DNA of 31,128 bases, taken from Longimonas sp040409695. GTDB lineage: Bacteria; Bacteroidota; Rhodothermia; Rhodothermales; Salinibacteraceae. The notes beneath the pieces are model-generated. The model worked only from the letters and a program-made list of their open reading frames with translations, was not told the origin of the DNA and ran no database searches. Made by a program: the position numbers and the translations under genes. The first letter of the stretch is position 1; each line of letters begins with the position of its first letter. Shown piece after piece: positions 1-7,911 of this stretch. The stretch covers positions 1-31,128 of the forward strand of contig NZ_JARWGJ010000128.1 of NCBI RefSeq assembly GCF_040409695.1, written 5' to 3'.

Positions 1-402
1 GTGATGAGTCCGCCCTCTGTCATGAGCGCCTGTGCTGCATCAAGCGCGGCATAGGTTGTATCCGGACGGGTGATGCAGGTATGATCATGCCTGGGCAGGT
101 ATCCCAGGTTAAACATGACAGCATGTACAGGGCGTGAGACGTGTGTCCGCATGGTTTCGTGCCCGGCCTGCACGATTGTTACGCGGTCGGATACCTTTTC
201 CTGCTCGCATCGTCGCCGAGTGGAGGCGCACGCAGCCTCTTGCACATCAAAAGCAGTTACGTGTCCGGAGTCCCCAACGTGCTTCGCCAGAAACACCGTG
301 TCGTGTCCGTTGCCGGCTGTTGCGTCAACGGCGAAGTGACCAGGTCTGAGATGGGAAGCCATCCACTGGTGGGCGATGGTGGTAAGTGCGGGAAGAGCCA
401 TG
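1..402 (-). CDS. MnmM/YtqB-family class I SAM methyltransferase, 3' end cut by window edge
   Basis: The reading frame is open from the ATG at 402 to the left edge (134 codons), so the C-terminus is missing. The translation has the SAM-binding motif DATAGNGHDTVFLA (about residues 27-40), an acidic residue after strand 2 (TAFDVQ), and the diagnostic FNLGYLPRHDH (about 97-107). These are hallmarks of the YtqB/rRNA_methylase family (about 190 residues), whose Bacillus member MnmM methylates the wobble 5-aminomethyl-2-thiouridine of tRNA. The ATG at 402 is chosen because it starts right before the conserved N-terminus (MALPALTTIAHQW) and has a GAGG about 10 nt upstream. The overlapping frame starting at 406 encodes nothing recognisable. 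Family assignment is firm; the exact RNA substrate is inferred from the family. Confidence 0.85.
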
Positions 403-500
403 CATAGAGCGCCTCGTGCGGCGGCTGTGATTAGGGAGAGCGCTGCCACGTAGCGTTCGCCTCTCTGGCGGTGCATGTTCCAGGTTGACAGCGTACGTGA

Positions 501-518
501 GGCTGAGGCGCCTCAGCC
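501..518. repeat. 18-bp perfect palindrome
   Basis: GGCTGAGGC is followed directly by GCCTCAGCC, a perfect inverted repeat with no spacer. It lies between the 3' end of the small membrane-protein gene (613) and the start of the methyltransferase gene (402), about 100 bp upstream of that start. No T-run follows on either strand, so an operator or a processed hairpin is more likely than an intrinsic terminator. Confidence 0.5.
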
Positions 519-612
519 CCATCCAGAATTGCTTTTTATGCTGCCCCCTGTGTTATCCAACATACTGTGGGTACGTACGACCCATGCGATACGCCAGGCC
601 GTGTTCAATTGC

Positions 613-933
613 CTACTCCTCAGGCTCCACCTCTACCACCCGTCCATTGGGAAGGATGCGCTCATTGGGACCGGGACGCACGGTGGGAAAGTCACTCAGG
701 CGCATGTCAGGATCGCGGTCTTTGGGCACGTAGTGCACGTGGTCGCCATGCGGCACTTCCAGATAGGGCTGATCGGGGAAGGGGTCGATCATTTCATACA
801 CCACAAACGCGAAGAAAAAGGCCGCTAAACCGATCACAATCCAGCGGCGCATTGACCAGCCCGAGGTGGTTTTCTTGTTGGCTTGCGTCGAATCTTTCAC
901 GGGACCTTCTGCGGAGGGGGAGGGTGCAGCCAT
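613..933 (-). CDS. Small membrane-anchored protein with a HxxHxH motif, function unknown
   Basis: The protein has 106 residues. A polar N-terminus rich in S/P/K (1-28) is followed by RR and one hydrophobic segment (about 31-47, WIVIGLAAFFFAFVVY). A soluble tail of about 60 residues then carries EVPHGDHVHYVPKDRD. H62, H65 and H67 form HxxHxH, closely resembling the zinc-binding histidine-triad motif of streptococcal Pht proteins, although those are large, unrelated surface proteins. The positive residues before the membrane segment suggest the tail faces the periplasm. The C-terminus is acidic (VEVEPEE). No strong Shine-Dalgarno is seen; a spaced inverted repeat lies about 40 bp upstream of the ATG. 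It is coded alone, downstream of rodA on the same strand with a gap of about 190 bp. I do not recognise a characterised family. Confidence 0.7.
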   Translation of the reverse strand: MAAPSPSAEGPVKDSTQANKKTTSGWSMRRWIVIGLAAFFFAFVVYEMIDPFPDQPYLEVPHGDHVHYVPKDRDPDMRLSDFPTVRPGPNERILPNGRVVEVEPEE

Positions 934-970
934 AGCGTTATGTTACCGCGATTGCCATACAGGGTGCGTG

Positions 971-996
971 TGTATTACATACGTAGTTACAATACA
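971..996. promoter_or_regulatory. Spaced inverted repeat, candidate operator
   Basis: TGTATT (971-976) and AATACA (991-996) are perfect inverted arms 14 bp apart, with the small palindrome TACGTA between them, slightly off centre. The element sits about 38-63 bp upstream of the start of the 106-residue protein gene, in the expected promoter region. No regulator can be named. Confidence 0.25.
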
Positions 997-1123
997 GAGG
1001 GGCCTTCGTTTCTGGACGATCTGCAGATATTGCGTTTGTTCTGCTGGTGACGAATGTGCACCCTTGCCGGTGCTTCCATGTTATCTTACGGTTTGCATGC
1101 AGACCTGAGCCAGTATCTACAGG

Positions 1124-2386
1124 TCAGTATCCATAGATGGAGAGGGAGTCGCGCCGCATATGTATGCTTACCACAATCGCCAGGAGCAGCGTGTATGACA
1201 CGAGTGCTGAGCCGCCATACGAAAGAAATGGAAGCGGTAGCCCTACAACAGGCATCATGCCCATCACCATCCCGAGGTTAATAACCGTGTGGATGAGATA
1301 GACTCCAACGGCTCCGGCTGCCACAAGACTTCCAAACGGATGCTTTGAATCGGCCCCCAGCTTAATGAGACGCAGCAGGAAGAAGCCCATCACAATCAAG
1401 ACCAGTCCGCCCCCTACCAGACCAAACTCCTCGGCGATTACGCTAAACACAAAGTCCGTTGACTGCTCCGGGATATAAGCCCCCTGCGTCTGCGTGCCTT
1501 CCATGAAGCCCTTGCCCCAGATCCCTCCGGACCCAATTGCCGCCTTCGATTGCACGAGATGGAAGCCGACGCCCTGTCTAAACTCCTCCGCTTCCGGGTT
1601 TGTGAACGATATGATGCGAGCCACCTGATGGGGACGCAACACGTGTACCAGGGCAAACGAAGCAATTGCTCCTGCGGCAGTAGTTAGCCCTCCTGCAAGA
1701 AGGGTCAGCAACCGATGGCGCGTACCGATCCACATTCCGGCTGTAAAGATCACGACGACGGCCACGGCGGCCCATACACTAAGCAGACCAGCGTACAGAG
1801 CAAGTCCGGGCACGAGCATCAGCAGAATCAATGAAACGGGCAGCCCCCCCCAGAAGAGCACGATCGGGATGAGTCCGATGAAGACCAATGCGGTGCCGGT
1901 GTCGTTCTGTAGCAACACCAGCACCGCTGGTACAGCCACCAGCGCAGCGGCGCGGAGTACGTATCCGAGATGCTGAGCCGACACAGCACGTCGGTCAGAG
2001 AGCAGCCGGGCTACGGCCAGGACCGTACCAACCTTAGCAAGCTCCGAGGCCTGCAGCCGAATGGGGCCGAGGGCAAGCCAGCGCGTGCCGCCCCCCACTT
2101 CACGTCCCATGAAGATGGTAGCAACCAGAAGAACCAGCGTGAGTCCATACAGCGGGTAGGCTCCCAGCATGAGCGTGCGCGGTGTAAGCAACAGCATCCC
2201 GGCGAGCACGCCGGCTGCTACCACGAGCCAGGCAAGCTGCCGGTAGAAGTTCTGCTGCACCGACGCATGCAGATGCTCGGCGCCGGGTCCGTGCGTGCTG
2301 CTGTAAATGGCAACCAACCCCATCCCGACCAGCACAAGCCAGGACAGTACAGTCAGCCAGTCGATGTTGCGATACCAGGCGTTCAT
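1124..2386 (-). CDS. rodA: RodA, SEDS-family peptidoglycan glycosyltransferase
   Basis: RodA polymerises lipid II into glycan strands during cell elongation, working with the class B transpeptidase PBP2. The 420-residue protein has the expected ten or so membrane segments (IDWLTVLSWLVLVGMGLVAIYSS at the N-terminus). Family landmarks are GGGTRWLALGPIRLQASELAK (98-118), KAAIGSGGIWGKGFMEGTQTQ (281-301) and EQSTDFVFSVIAEEFGLVG. D311 of the last motif corresponds to the essential SEDS aspartate. The C-terminus has LPFLSYGGSALVSYTLLLAI, the usual SEDS ending. Its gene follows mrdA by 43 bp on the same strand, so the two are probably co-transcribed. Confidence 0.95.
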   Translation of the reverse strand: MNAWYRNIDWLTVLSWLVLVGMGLVAIYSSTHGPGAEHLHASVQQNFYRQLAWLVVAAGVLAGMLLLTPRTLMLGAYPLYGLTLVLLVATIFMGREVGGGTRWLALGPIRLQASELAKVGTVLAVARLLSDRRAVSAQHLGYVLRAAALVAVPAVLVLLQNDTGTALVFIGLIPIVLFWGGLPVSLILLMLVPGLALYAGLLSVWAAVAVVVIFTAGMWIGTRHRLLTLLAGGLTTAAGAIASFALVHVLRPHQVARIISFTNPEAEEFRQGVGFHLVQSKAAIGSGGIWGKGFMEGTQTQGAYIPEQSTDFVFSVIAEEFGLVGGGLVLIVMGFFLLRLIKLGADSKHPFGSLVAAGAVGVYLIHTVINLGMVMGMMPVVGLPLPFLSYGGSALVSYTLLLAIVVSIHMRRDSLSIYGY

Positions 2387-2429
2387 GTGTTAGCGGAGTG
2401 ACGTAGGGATATGGGGTACGGCGAAGAGG

Positions 2430-4328
2430 TTACGGGTGAGACACTGGCACAGCCCCGGGTGCACCTTCGGGCTGCCGATCTTCCGGGCTGGTTTCGTCGG
2501 GCGCCTCAGGCTGCTCAAGCGGTTCACTGCGCTCTTCGTTGATCACGCGGTCCATCCAGTAGCGCCGCTCCCAGGTATCGGCAATGGTGCCGGTCAGGTA
2601 CTGCTCGGCCATGAAGCTTGCGATGGGACCTGCGACCGATCCGCCGTACCCGGCATTTTCCACAGCAACGGCAATGGCGATCTCAGGGTCGTCGTACGGT
2701 GCGAACATGATAAACACCGAATGATTTTCGCCGTGTGGGTTCTGCGACGTTCCTGTTTTTCCTGCGCTTTCGATACCCGGTATGTTGAGCCACTGCCCGG
2801 TTCCGCTCTCCATCACACGTCGCATCCCTTCGCGCACCCGATCCATGTACGCCGGTGAGACGCCAATGGAAGAAGATGGAGGCGGCTCGGCCAGAATCCG
2901 TTCGCCGGTGGATGGGTGCTCCGCGTATCGCACAAAGTGCGGCGAGGGCAAGGAGCCGCCATTCGCCAGCGCAGCAGTATACCGCGCCATCTGAAGCGGC
3001 GTTACGCTCATATCTCCCTGCCCGATACCCAGGTTCACCGTATATCCGGCAGTCCACCGCCCGTACGTGCGGTTGAAGTACGAGGAGTCTGGAATCAGAC
3101 CGGGCAGCTGGTTGCCAATGTCGAAGGGAGCATGCTCTCCGAACCCAAACTTGCGAGCCCAGTCGGCCCACGTATTTACATCGAGCTTCATCATCACGTC
3201 GTAATACAACGTGTTGCACGACACCTCCATCGCCTTTTCGAGCGAGATGCGTCCGTGGTTTTTGCTCTGGTGATTCCGAAAGACACGATTCCCGACGCGG
3301 TATCCGGCCGGACAGTTTACAAGCTGATTTTCGGGGATGATGCCTTCTTCGAGTCCGACAAGCGTCATGAACGGCTTCCAGGTAGACCCTGGCGGAAATC
3401 CGCTCATCGTAGCCCGGTTGTAAAGCGGATCTTCGGGGGCAGACCGCAGGCTATCCCATACCGCTCCCGGCACCGCACTGGCAAACAGGCTGAGGTCATA
3501 GTCGGGATGACTCACGAACGAAATGATCTCCCCCGATGAGGGATCGAGCGCTACAGCGGCACCGCGCTTGTTTACGAAAAGCGACTCGGCCAGGGCCTGC
3601 ACTTCGTGGTCGATGGTAAGATGCAGGTCGTAGCCGCTCTGCGGAGTGCGGTCTTCCTCGCCACCCCGGTATGACTGCACTTCCATCCCCCGAACATCAA
3701 CCACAACAAACTCGCTTCCATAACTACCGCGCAGTTCCGACTCAAAAGCTGCTTCTATGCCCGTAATTCCGATGCGGTCGCCCGGACGGTAGCCCTCAGA
3801 GCGCAGCCGGGCCAGGCGCGTCTGGTCGATCTCACGCACGTACCCCAGTGCATGAGTTGCTTTCATCGGAGTATGGTAGCGGCGCCGAGCGCCAACGTCG
3901 AAAGACACCCCAGGAAGCCGGTATAGATTCTCCTGGATGCGGCTGTATGTCTCAAAGTCCAGGTCCGAGAAGACGCGGCTTGGGCGAAGCGACGACCAGT
4001 CGCGTGCCTCCTGCAGTCGCGACGTAACGACAGAGTCCGGAACGCCAAGTAGCTCAGCCAGCTCCGGAAGCGTCTGCTCGTCGACATAGCGCGGCGTTAG
4101 CATCAGGGTATAGTTGGGGGCATTGTCAACCAGCAGCGTACCGCCCCGGTCGTATAGCGCCCCCCGGGCCGGCATCACCGGCCGTTCACGTACTGCGTTG
4201 CTTTGCGATGTACCCCAGTAGGTTTCGCTATCGAAGACCTGCAGATAGACGAGCCGCCCTGCAAGAACGAAGAAAACCGTGAGTACAGCTATCGCAAAAA
4301 GCCGGACACGAAGGCGATATGATTCCAT
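2430..4328 (-). CDS. mrdA: Penicillin-binding protein 2, class B transpeptidase
   Basis: PBP2 cross-links peptidoglycan during elongation and activates RodA. The 632-residue protein has a short cytoplasmic N-terminus, one membrane anchor (about 10-30) and a pedestal/dimerisation region (about 50-220). In the transpeptidase domain all three catalytic motifs are intact: S315-T-W-K318 (in FPPGSTWKPF), S370-C-N372 and K524-T-G-T527. The last 50 or so residues are a low-complexity P/E-rich tail (EPLEQPEAPDETSPEDRQPEGAP), a common variable ending. In many bacteria mreBCD lie directly upstream; here a 400-bp gap and an unrelated secreted-protein gene lie there instead. Confidence 0.96.
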   Translation of the reverse strand: MESYRLRVRLFAIAVLTVFFVLAGRLVYLQVFDSETYWGTSQSNAVRERPVMPARGALYDRGGTLLVDNAPNYTLMLTPRYVDEQTLPELAELLGVPDSVVTSRLQEARDWSSLRPSRVFSDLDFETYSRIQENLYRLPGVSFDVGARRRYHTPMKATHALGYVREIDQTRLARLRSEGYRPGDRIGITGIEAAFESELRGSYGSEFVVVDVRGMEVQSYRGGEEDRTPQSGYDLHLTIDHEVQALAESLFVNKRGAAVALDPSSGEIISFVSHPDYDLSLFASAVPGAVWDSLRSAPEDPLYNRATMSGFPPGSTWKPFMTLVGLEEGIIPENQLVNCPAGYRVGNRVFRNHQSKNHGRISLEKAMEVSCNTLYYDVMMKLDVNTWADWARKFGFGEHAPFDIGNQLPGLIPDSSYFNRTYGRWTAGYTVNLGIGQGDMSVTPLQMARYTAALANGGSLPSPHFVRYAEHPSTGERILAEPPPSSSIGVSPAYMDRVREGMRRVMESGTGQWLNIPGIESAGKTGTSQNPHGENHSVFIMFAPYDDPEIAIAVAVENAGYGGSVAGPIASFMAEQYLTGTIADTWERRYWMDRVINEERSEPLEQPEAPDETSPEDRQPEGAPGAVPVSHP

Positions 4329-4416
4329 TACGTCGGGGTGGGGAGACGCGTCGAACGAAAAAGATAGGCAGTAGAGACATGTATCCTACGTTTAGGCACT
4401 AAACAGTTCCCTTTTC

Positions 4417-4438
4417 AAGGCTTCTGGAAAGGCTTCTG
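4417..4438. repeat. 10-bp direct repeat, 12-bp period
   Basis: AAGGCTTCTG occurs at 4417-4426 and again at 4429-4438, about 90 bp upstream of the mrdA start. Confidence 0.55.
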
Positions 4439-4684
4439 CATATCAAAACACACATCCTACTGCACATCTGACTCCACATTCGAAAGCCCCTCAAAAGAAC
4501 CTGGTGTATCTCTACTATACCTCTGCAACCTGTAGCTTATCCACCATGCGGCCCGGTGCATAATTGGGATGCTTATTCTCATTACGTCCAAAACTATGCC
4601 ATCAGCAATACACGTCGTCGAGCAACGGGTGTAGTGAGCTTTTCTTTTACAGGATGCTTTACGCAATGCCCTGCCCGATACGTA

Positions 4685-4717
4685 GGCAGCAACATGGCAG
4701 CAACATGGCAGCAACAT
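4685..4717. repeat. Three perfect 11-bp tandem repeats
   Basis: GGCAGCAACAT is repeated three times without interruption (4685-4695, 4696-4706, 4707-4717), ending 14 bp before the stop codon of the secreted-protein gene. It could be a slippage product or a helically phased binding array. Confidence 0.9.
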
Positions 4718-4731
4718 TGACCCACACCAGT

Positions 4732-5727
4732 TTAGGAGCTATTGCCGCCGGGTGGAGGATCGGGACGTTCGGGCGGGCTTTCAGGAGGATTTCCGGGGGG
4801 ATCGTTGGGCGGCGTATCGGGCGGTCCTCTTCGCGGGTCGTCGGGAGGCCCTGCATGCTCAGGGGGACCTCCTCCGGGAATCCCGCCACGAAAGAGCGTT
4901 CCGAGGACCTGAGGGGCAGGCTGTCCGCCGCCGATGGCACCCGCTGCATGACGAGCAAGCGTGCGCACCGGCTGTTCGTTCTGGCGGCGCGCCTGCTCAA
5001 GAGCATGGGGCAGTTGGCGGATGGCAGAGGGGTCGTATTCGGCCTCTACTGCTGCATATGCGAGGCGGTGCCCGGCGCTTGCAGGCTGATCGGCATCAGG
5101 GAGTTGAGGGAGCACCCGAATGGCGGATTCAATCTGCGACACAGCAATAGGACGCGCCGACACGGCCTCGGGGAGCGCCGTCAGCCATGCTTCGGCAACT
5201 TCAAGCGAGAGATTTTGCTGACGCGCAGCGGTTACGCCTCGAATGAGCGCGGTGCGGTCTTCAGAACCCCGACGCGATGCAGATGAACCCAGCACATCGG
5301 CCGCTCCCTCACTGGCCAGCCAAGCATCTACTACGCGCCCGGCCTCTTCGGTGTGCGTACGAAACGTTTGCAGCACGGGCTGCATGCGAGCAGGCGGTAC
5401 ATTCTTCGCAATCCCCTCTAATGTTTTCGTGAGCAGCGGTGCTCCCGGAAGATCGTTTTCGGCAAGCTCAATCGCAGGGGTTATCACACCGCGAATCGCA
5501 TCTTCCGACAGCCCGCGCCGTTCGCCACGCTCAACAACCGACTCAAGCAGATTAGCGCTGAGCCCTGCAGCGCTTCCCCGGTTAACAAGTGCATCCAGGT
5601 CAGATGCTTGCCCTGCTGCGGCTAACGGCCCTATCGCACACGCTATGAGCAACACGCAGAGCATCTGCAGCGCTCGTTCTACATGTCTGCTATGCCTGCC
5701 ACAAAGGGTATCTGACATTGTACTCAC
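4732..5727 (-). CDS. Secreted protein with proline-rich C-terminal tail, function unknown
   Basis: The 331-residue product starts with GTG at 5727, whose last bases overlap the TGA of the upstream barrel gene (GTGA), indicating translational coupling; an ATG three codons later is the alternative. Residues 18-40 form a signal peptide (ALQMLCVLLIACAIGPLAAAGQA), so export is likely. The middle (about 42-275) is predicted helical, A/R/E-rich, without a recognised domain. The last 45 residues are built on a four-residue rhythm (PPDT, PPND, PPGN, PPES, PPER), a rigid extended tail of the kind that spans cell walls or docks to partners. It is the last gene of the ECF-sigma block. I cannot assign a function; a structural or envelope-contact role with the barrel protein is inference. 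Confidence 0.8.
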   Translation of the reverse strand: MSTMSDTLCGRHSRHVERALQMLCVLLIACAIGPLAAAGQASDLDALVNRGSAAGLSANLLESVVERGERRGLSEDAIRGVITPAIELAENDLPGAPLLTKTLEGIAKNVPPARMQPVLQTFRTHTEEAGRVVDAWLASEGAADVLGSSASRRGSEDRTALIRGVTAARQQNLSLEVAEAWLTALPEAVSARPIAVSQIESAIRVLPQLPDADQPASAGHRLAYAAVEAEYDPSAIRQLPHALEQARRQNEQPVRTLARHAAGAIGGGQPAPQVLGTLFRGGIPGGGPPEHAGPPDDPRRGPPDTPPNDPPGNPPESPPERPDPPPGGNSS

Positions 5728-7013
5728 GAATCTATCGTAATTATCCCATTGGTGCCGCCAAACGAATCGTCTTCCGTTTCTGCATAGTCGGGCAGTTCAA
5801 CCCACTGCGGCGTGTCTTCTACCGGATCGAAGTGGTGTTCGACAGCGTGCACACGGAACGCGTAGCGTCCGGGTGTTAGGTAGAGTACAGCCTCATGGTG
5901 CCCGTCTCTTGTTGGCATGAGCGGAATGCCGGGCAGCGCCCACTCGTTGAAATCGCCGGTGAGGTAGAGAGAGGCTGCGTCTGGAGCTGGAATGGATACA
6001 CGGATGGCAGCCCCTTCAATATGCCATAGCTGCTGGCGCGTTGACGACGAAGCGAATCGCTGTGCCAGAACGGCTGACGTACGCATCCGTAAGCCTGCCC
6101 CTACATGAAAGGTAGTCGCACCCGCATCCTGCCCGGCATAGGTCGCATGCGCATGCGTAAACACGTCGATCGAGCGCGTGGGCTGCCACATCGCTTCAAC
6201 CCCGGAGCGGCCACGGCGCGTTTTCTGCGTCGTGGTGGTCTGCTGACTTGTAGGTGCCGTGCGGTTCTCTGTCAACACGTAGCGGCTTTGCTCACCTGCT
6301 ACGTTGGCCGTGATTGACCACGCTGGATGCGGCCACCAGGTAGCTGCAATGCGTGCTCCCGCTCCATTACTCTGCTCTGATGCCTCCGCAGACGTATTCT
6401 GGCTCCGGTACGCTCCTGCGGTTATCCGCAAGTTGTCTTGAGCCCACCAGTGTATGGCAGCCTGCCCAACAAGCGTTGCTCGCCAGTCGCTGAACTGGGC
6501 TGTACCCCTTGCGTCATCTCGCTTGATTCGGCGCGTAGCCCCACCTGCGAGCACGTCGAGACGCACCCGTTCGGCAAGTTGCCCCCGAACAGTAGGAAGG
6601 GCCCACAATCCTTGCTGCTCAGTCTGCAGTTGATAGCGTCGCATTCCTGTGGTCAGCCCGACCCCGATACGCTCTGAGATGTCATACATCGCGTGTGCAT
6701 CAGCCTGTGCAAGAAGCCATTCTACCGACTCTGCGCGTTCCGGATCGCCGCCTCGCAGGTCGCTGCGCGTGCGGATCTGCGCATACGCCCGAAACCGTGT
6801 GTCCGTCCACGACAGGGCTGCCGCAGGCGAAACTCCGAGGAACGCAGGCCGAATGGTAGGATCCCAGATACGAAGCATTGGATCGCTATATGGATTCGTT
6901 TGATATCCGGCCGTTACTGCTACCTGAGCTGCTCCATGCAGCGTCTGAGCAGTCACCGAAAGCGGGAATGCCCAACATGCAAGCAAAAACGCCCATCCTG
7001 CTGTGCGCGCCAT
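5724..7013 (-). CDS. Outer-membrane barrel-like protein with C-terminal CBM48 (glycogen-binding type) domain
   Basis: The open frame extends up to 7100, but the ATG at 7013 begins a textbook signal peptide (MARTAGWAFLLACWAFPLSVTAQ) and is preferred, giving 429 residues. Residues about 25-335 have alternating hydrophobic/polar strands rich in W, Y, R and T (for example WRATLVGQAAIHWW, RIAATWWPHPAWSITANVAG), as in outer-membrane beta barrels. Residues about 335-429 form a CBM48/AMPK-beta-like domain: LYLTGDFNEW, a GRYAFRVHAV strand and a terminal FGGTNGIITI. W358 of GDFNEW and N422 near the end match glucan-contacting positions of AMPK beta. The same domain type ends the neighbouring anti-sigma factor. 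The gene lies 139 bp downstream of it and is translationally coupled to the next gene. A role as the surface partner or target of the sigma circuit is inferred. Confidence 0.8.
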   Translation of the reverse strand: MARTAGWAFLLACWAFPLSVTAQTLHGAAQVAVTAGYQTNPYSDPMLRIWDPTIRPAFLGVSPAAALSWTDTRFRAYAQIRTRSDLRGGDPERAESVEWLLAQADAHAMYDISERIGVGLTTGMRRYQLQTEQQGLWALPTVRGQLAERVRLDVLAGGATRRIKRDDARGTAQFSDWRATLVGQAAIHWWAQDNLRITAGAYRSQNTSAEASEQSNGAGARIAATWWPHPAWSITANVAGEQSRYVLTENRTAPTSQQTTTTQKTRRGRSGVEAMWQPTRSIDVFTHAHATYAGQDAGATTFHVGAGLRMRTSAVLAQRFASSSTRQQLWHIEGAAIRVSIPAPDAASLYLTGDFNEWALPGIPLMPTRDGHHEAVLYLTPGRYAFRVHAVEHHFDPVEDTPQWVELPDYAETEDDSFGGTNGIITIDS

Positions 7014-7152
7014 GTACTTTGTGGCGCGCTTCAATCCACCGACGAACAAATCAGATATATTCAACAGGCTGCATACGATTCGGTTAGCAGTGCTTCGCAT
7101 CAGTAGCTATACTCGCCAGCTACTGGAAGTACTCTCAACCGAATGAATGCAT

Positions 7153-7911
7153 CTATAGATTCAGCACAGCATTCTGAGCTCCGAATCCGTCGTCTCGCTG
7201 CTCTACCGCATATGGATCCGTTACCCACTCTTCGTCATCGATGAGGTACATGTACTCATGTTCACCACGCTCCATCGAAATCAGACCTGTCCATACCGTA
7301 CGACCGTCTGCGAGCGTGCGTGGCACGAGGGGCTGGGGCTCCCAGTCGTTGAAGTCACCAGCTACGGCGACCGAGGTGGCCTGTTCGTGTGGGTAAACGA
7401 ACCGCGCCCAAACCTGTGGTGCACCTTGCTGTGTTGCCCCAACCGGATGCGTCACTGCTTCTGTGGATGCATACGTGGGTGCATCCTCTTCGGTAGCTAT
7501 CCACGTGCTATGGCTGTACAGCCCGGCCACGAAGGTAGCCGCACATAGCAGCAGCACGGCGAGTCCACGAGCCAGTTGAGCGCTTGGCAGTTGCCATCCT
7601 GTAATCCACGCGTTGATCCACACGCCGACTGGCCGACGGAGGAGCGATTGGGCTTTCGCTGGCTGCGCTTCATGGTGCCCTTGTGCGTGTAGCACCTCTT
7701 TTTGTAGCGCCTCTACAGTGCGCTCTGCAAACGCCTCTGGGATAGCAGGCGCTTGCATCTGGTCGAGGGCGTTCCGCATCCGATGTTCGCGCACGAGCAG
7801 GCGGCGCGCTTCCGGCGCATCAGCAATGCAGTGCAGCGCATCAGCAGCCTCGTGTTCACGCAGATCGCCATCAATGAGACGCTGCACCAAACGGTCGGGG
7901 TCATTCGTCAT
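7153..7911 (-). CDS. Transmembrane anti-sigma factor with periplasmic CBM48 domain
   Basis: The 252-residue product starts at the ATG at 7911, which overlaps the sigma-factor stop by 11 bp (ATGACGAATGA) and has GGAAG 5 nt upstream; longer starts are less likely. Residues 1-55 (RLVQRLIDGDLREHEAADAL) are a helical cytoplasmic region typical of anti-sigma domains, without an HxxxCxxC zinc motif. A single membrane helix follows at about 113-132 (LARGLAVLLLCAATFVAGLY). The periplasmic part ends in a CBM48/isoamylase-N-type domain (about 165-252): VAVAGDFNDW, GEHEYMYLIDDEEWVTDP, DDGFGAQNAVLNL. W190, W229 and N247 align with the glycogen-contacting W100, W133 and N150 of AMPK beta1, while the lysine (K126) is replaced by Met. 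Binding of glucan, or of the barrel protein's CBM48, as the signal is inference. Confidence 0.87.
   Translation of the reverse strand: MTNDPDRLVQRLIDGDLREHEAADALHCIADAPEARRLLVREHRMRNALDQMQAPAIPEAFAERTVEALQKEVLHAQGHHEAQPAKAQSLLRRPVGVWINAWITGWQLPSAQLARGLAVLLLCAATFVAGLYSHSTWIATEEDAPTYASTEAVTHPVGATQQGAPQVWARFVYPHEQATSVAVAGDFNDWEPQPLVPRTLADGRTVWTGLISMERGEHEYMYLIDDEEWVTDPYAVEQRDDGFGAQNAVLNL

Larger units (their letters stand above)
4329..4731. other. Intergenic region upstream of mrdA, no gene seen
   Basis: No reading frame here looks coding. It should hold the mrdA-rodA promoter and the end of the secreted-protein operon, but I see no convincing terminator. It contains two sets of short direct repeats (listed separately) and a single DnaA-box-like TTATCCACC near 4536. 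Confidence 0.5.
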
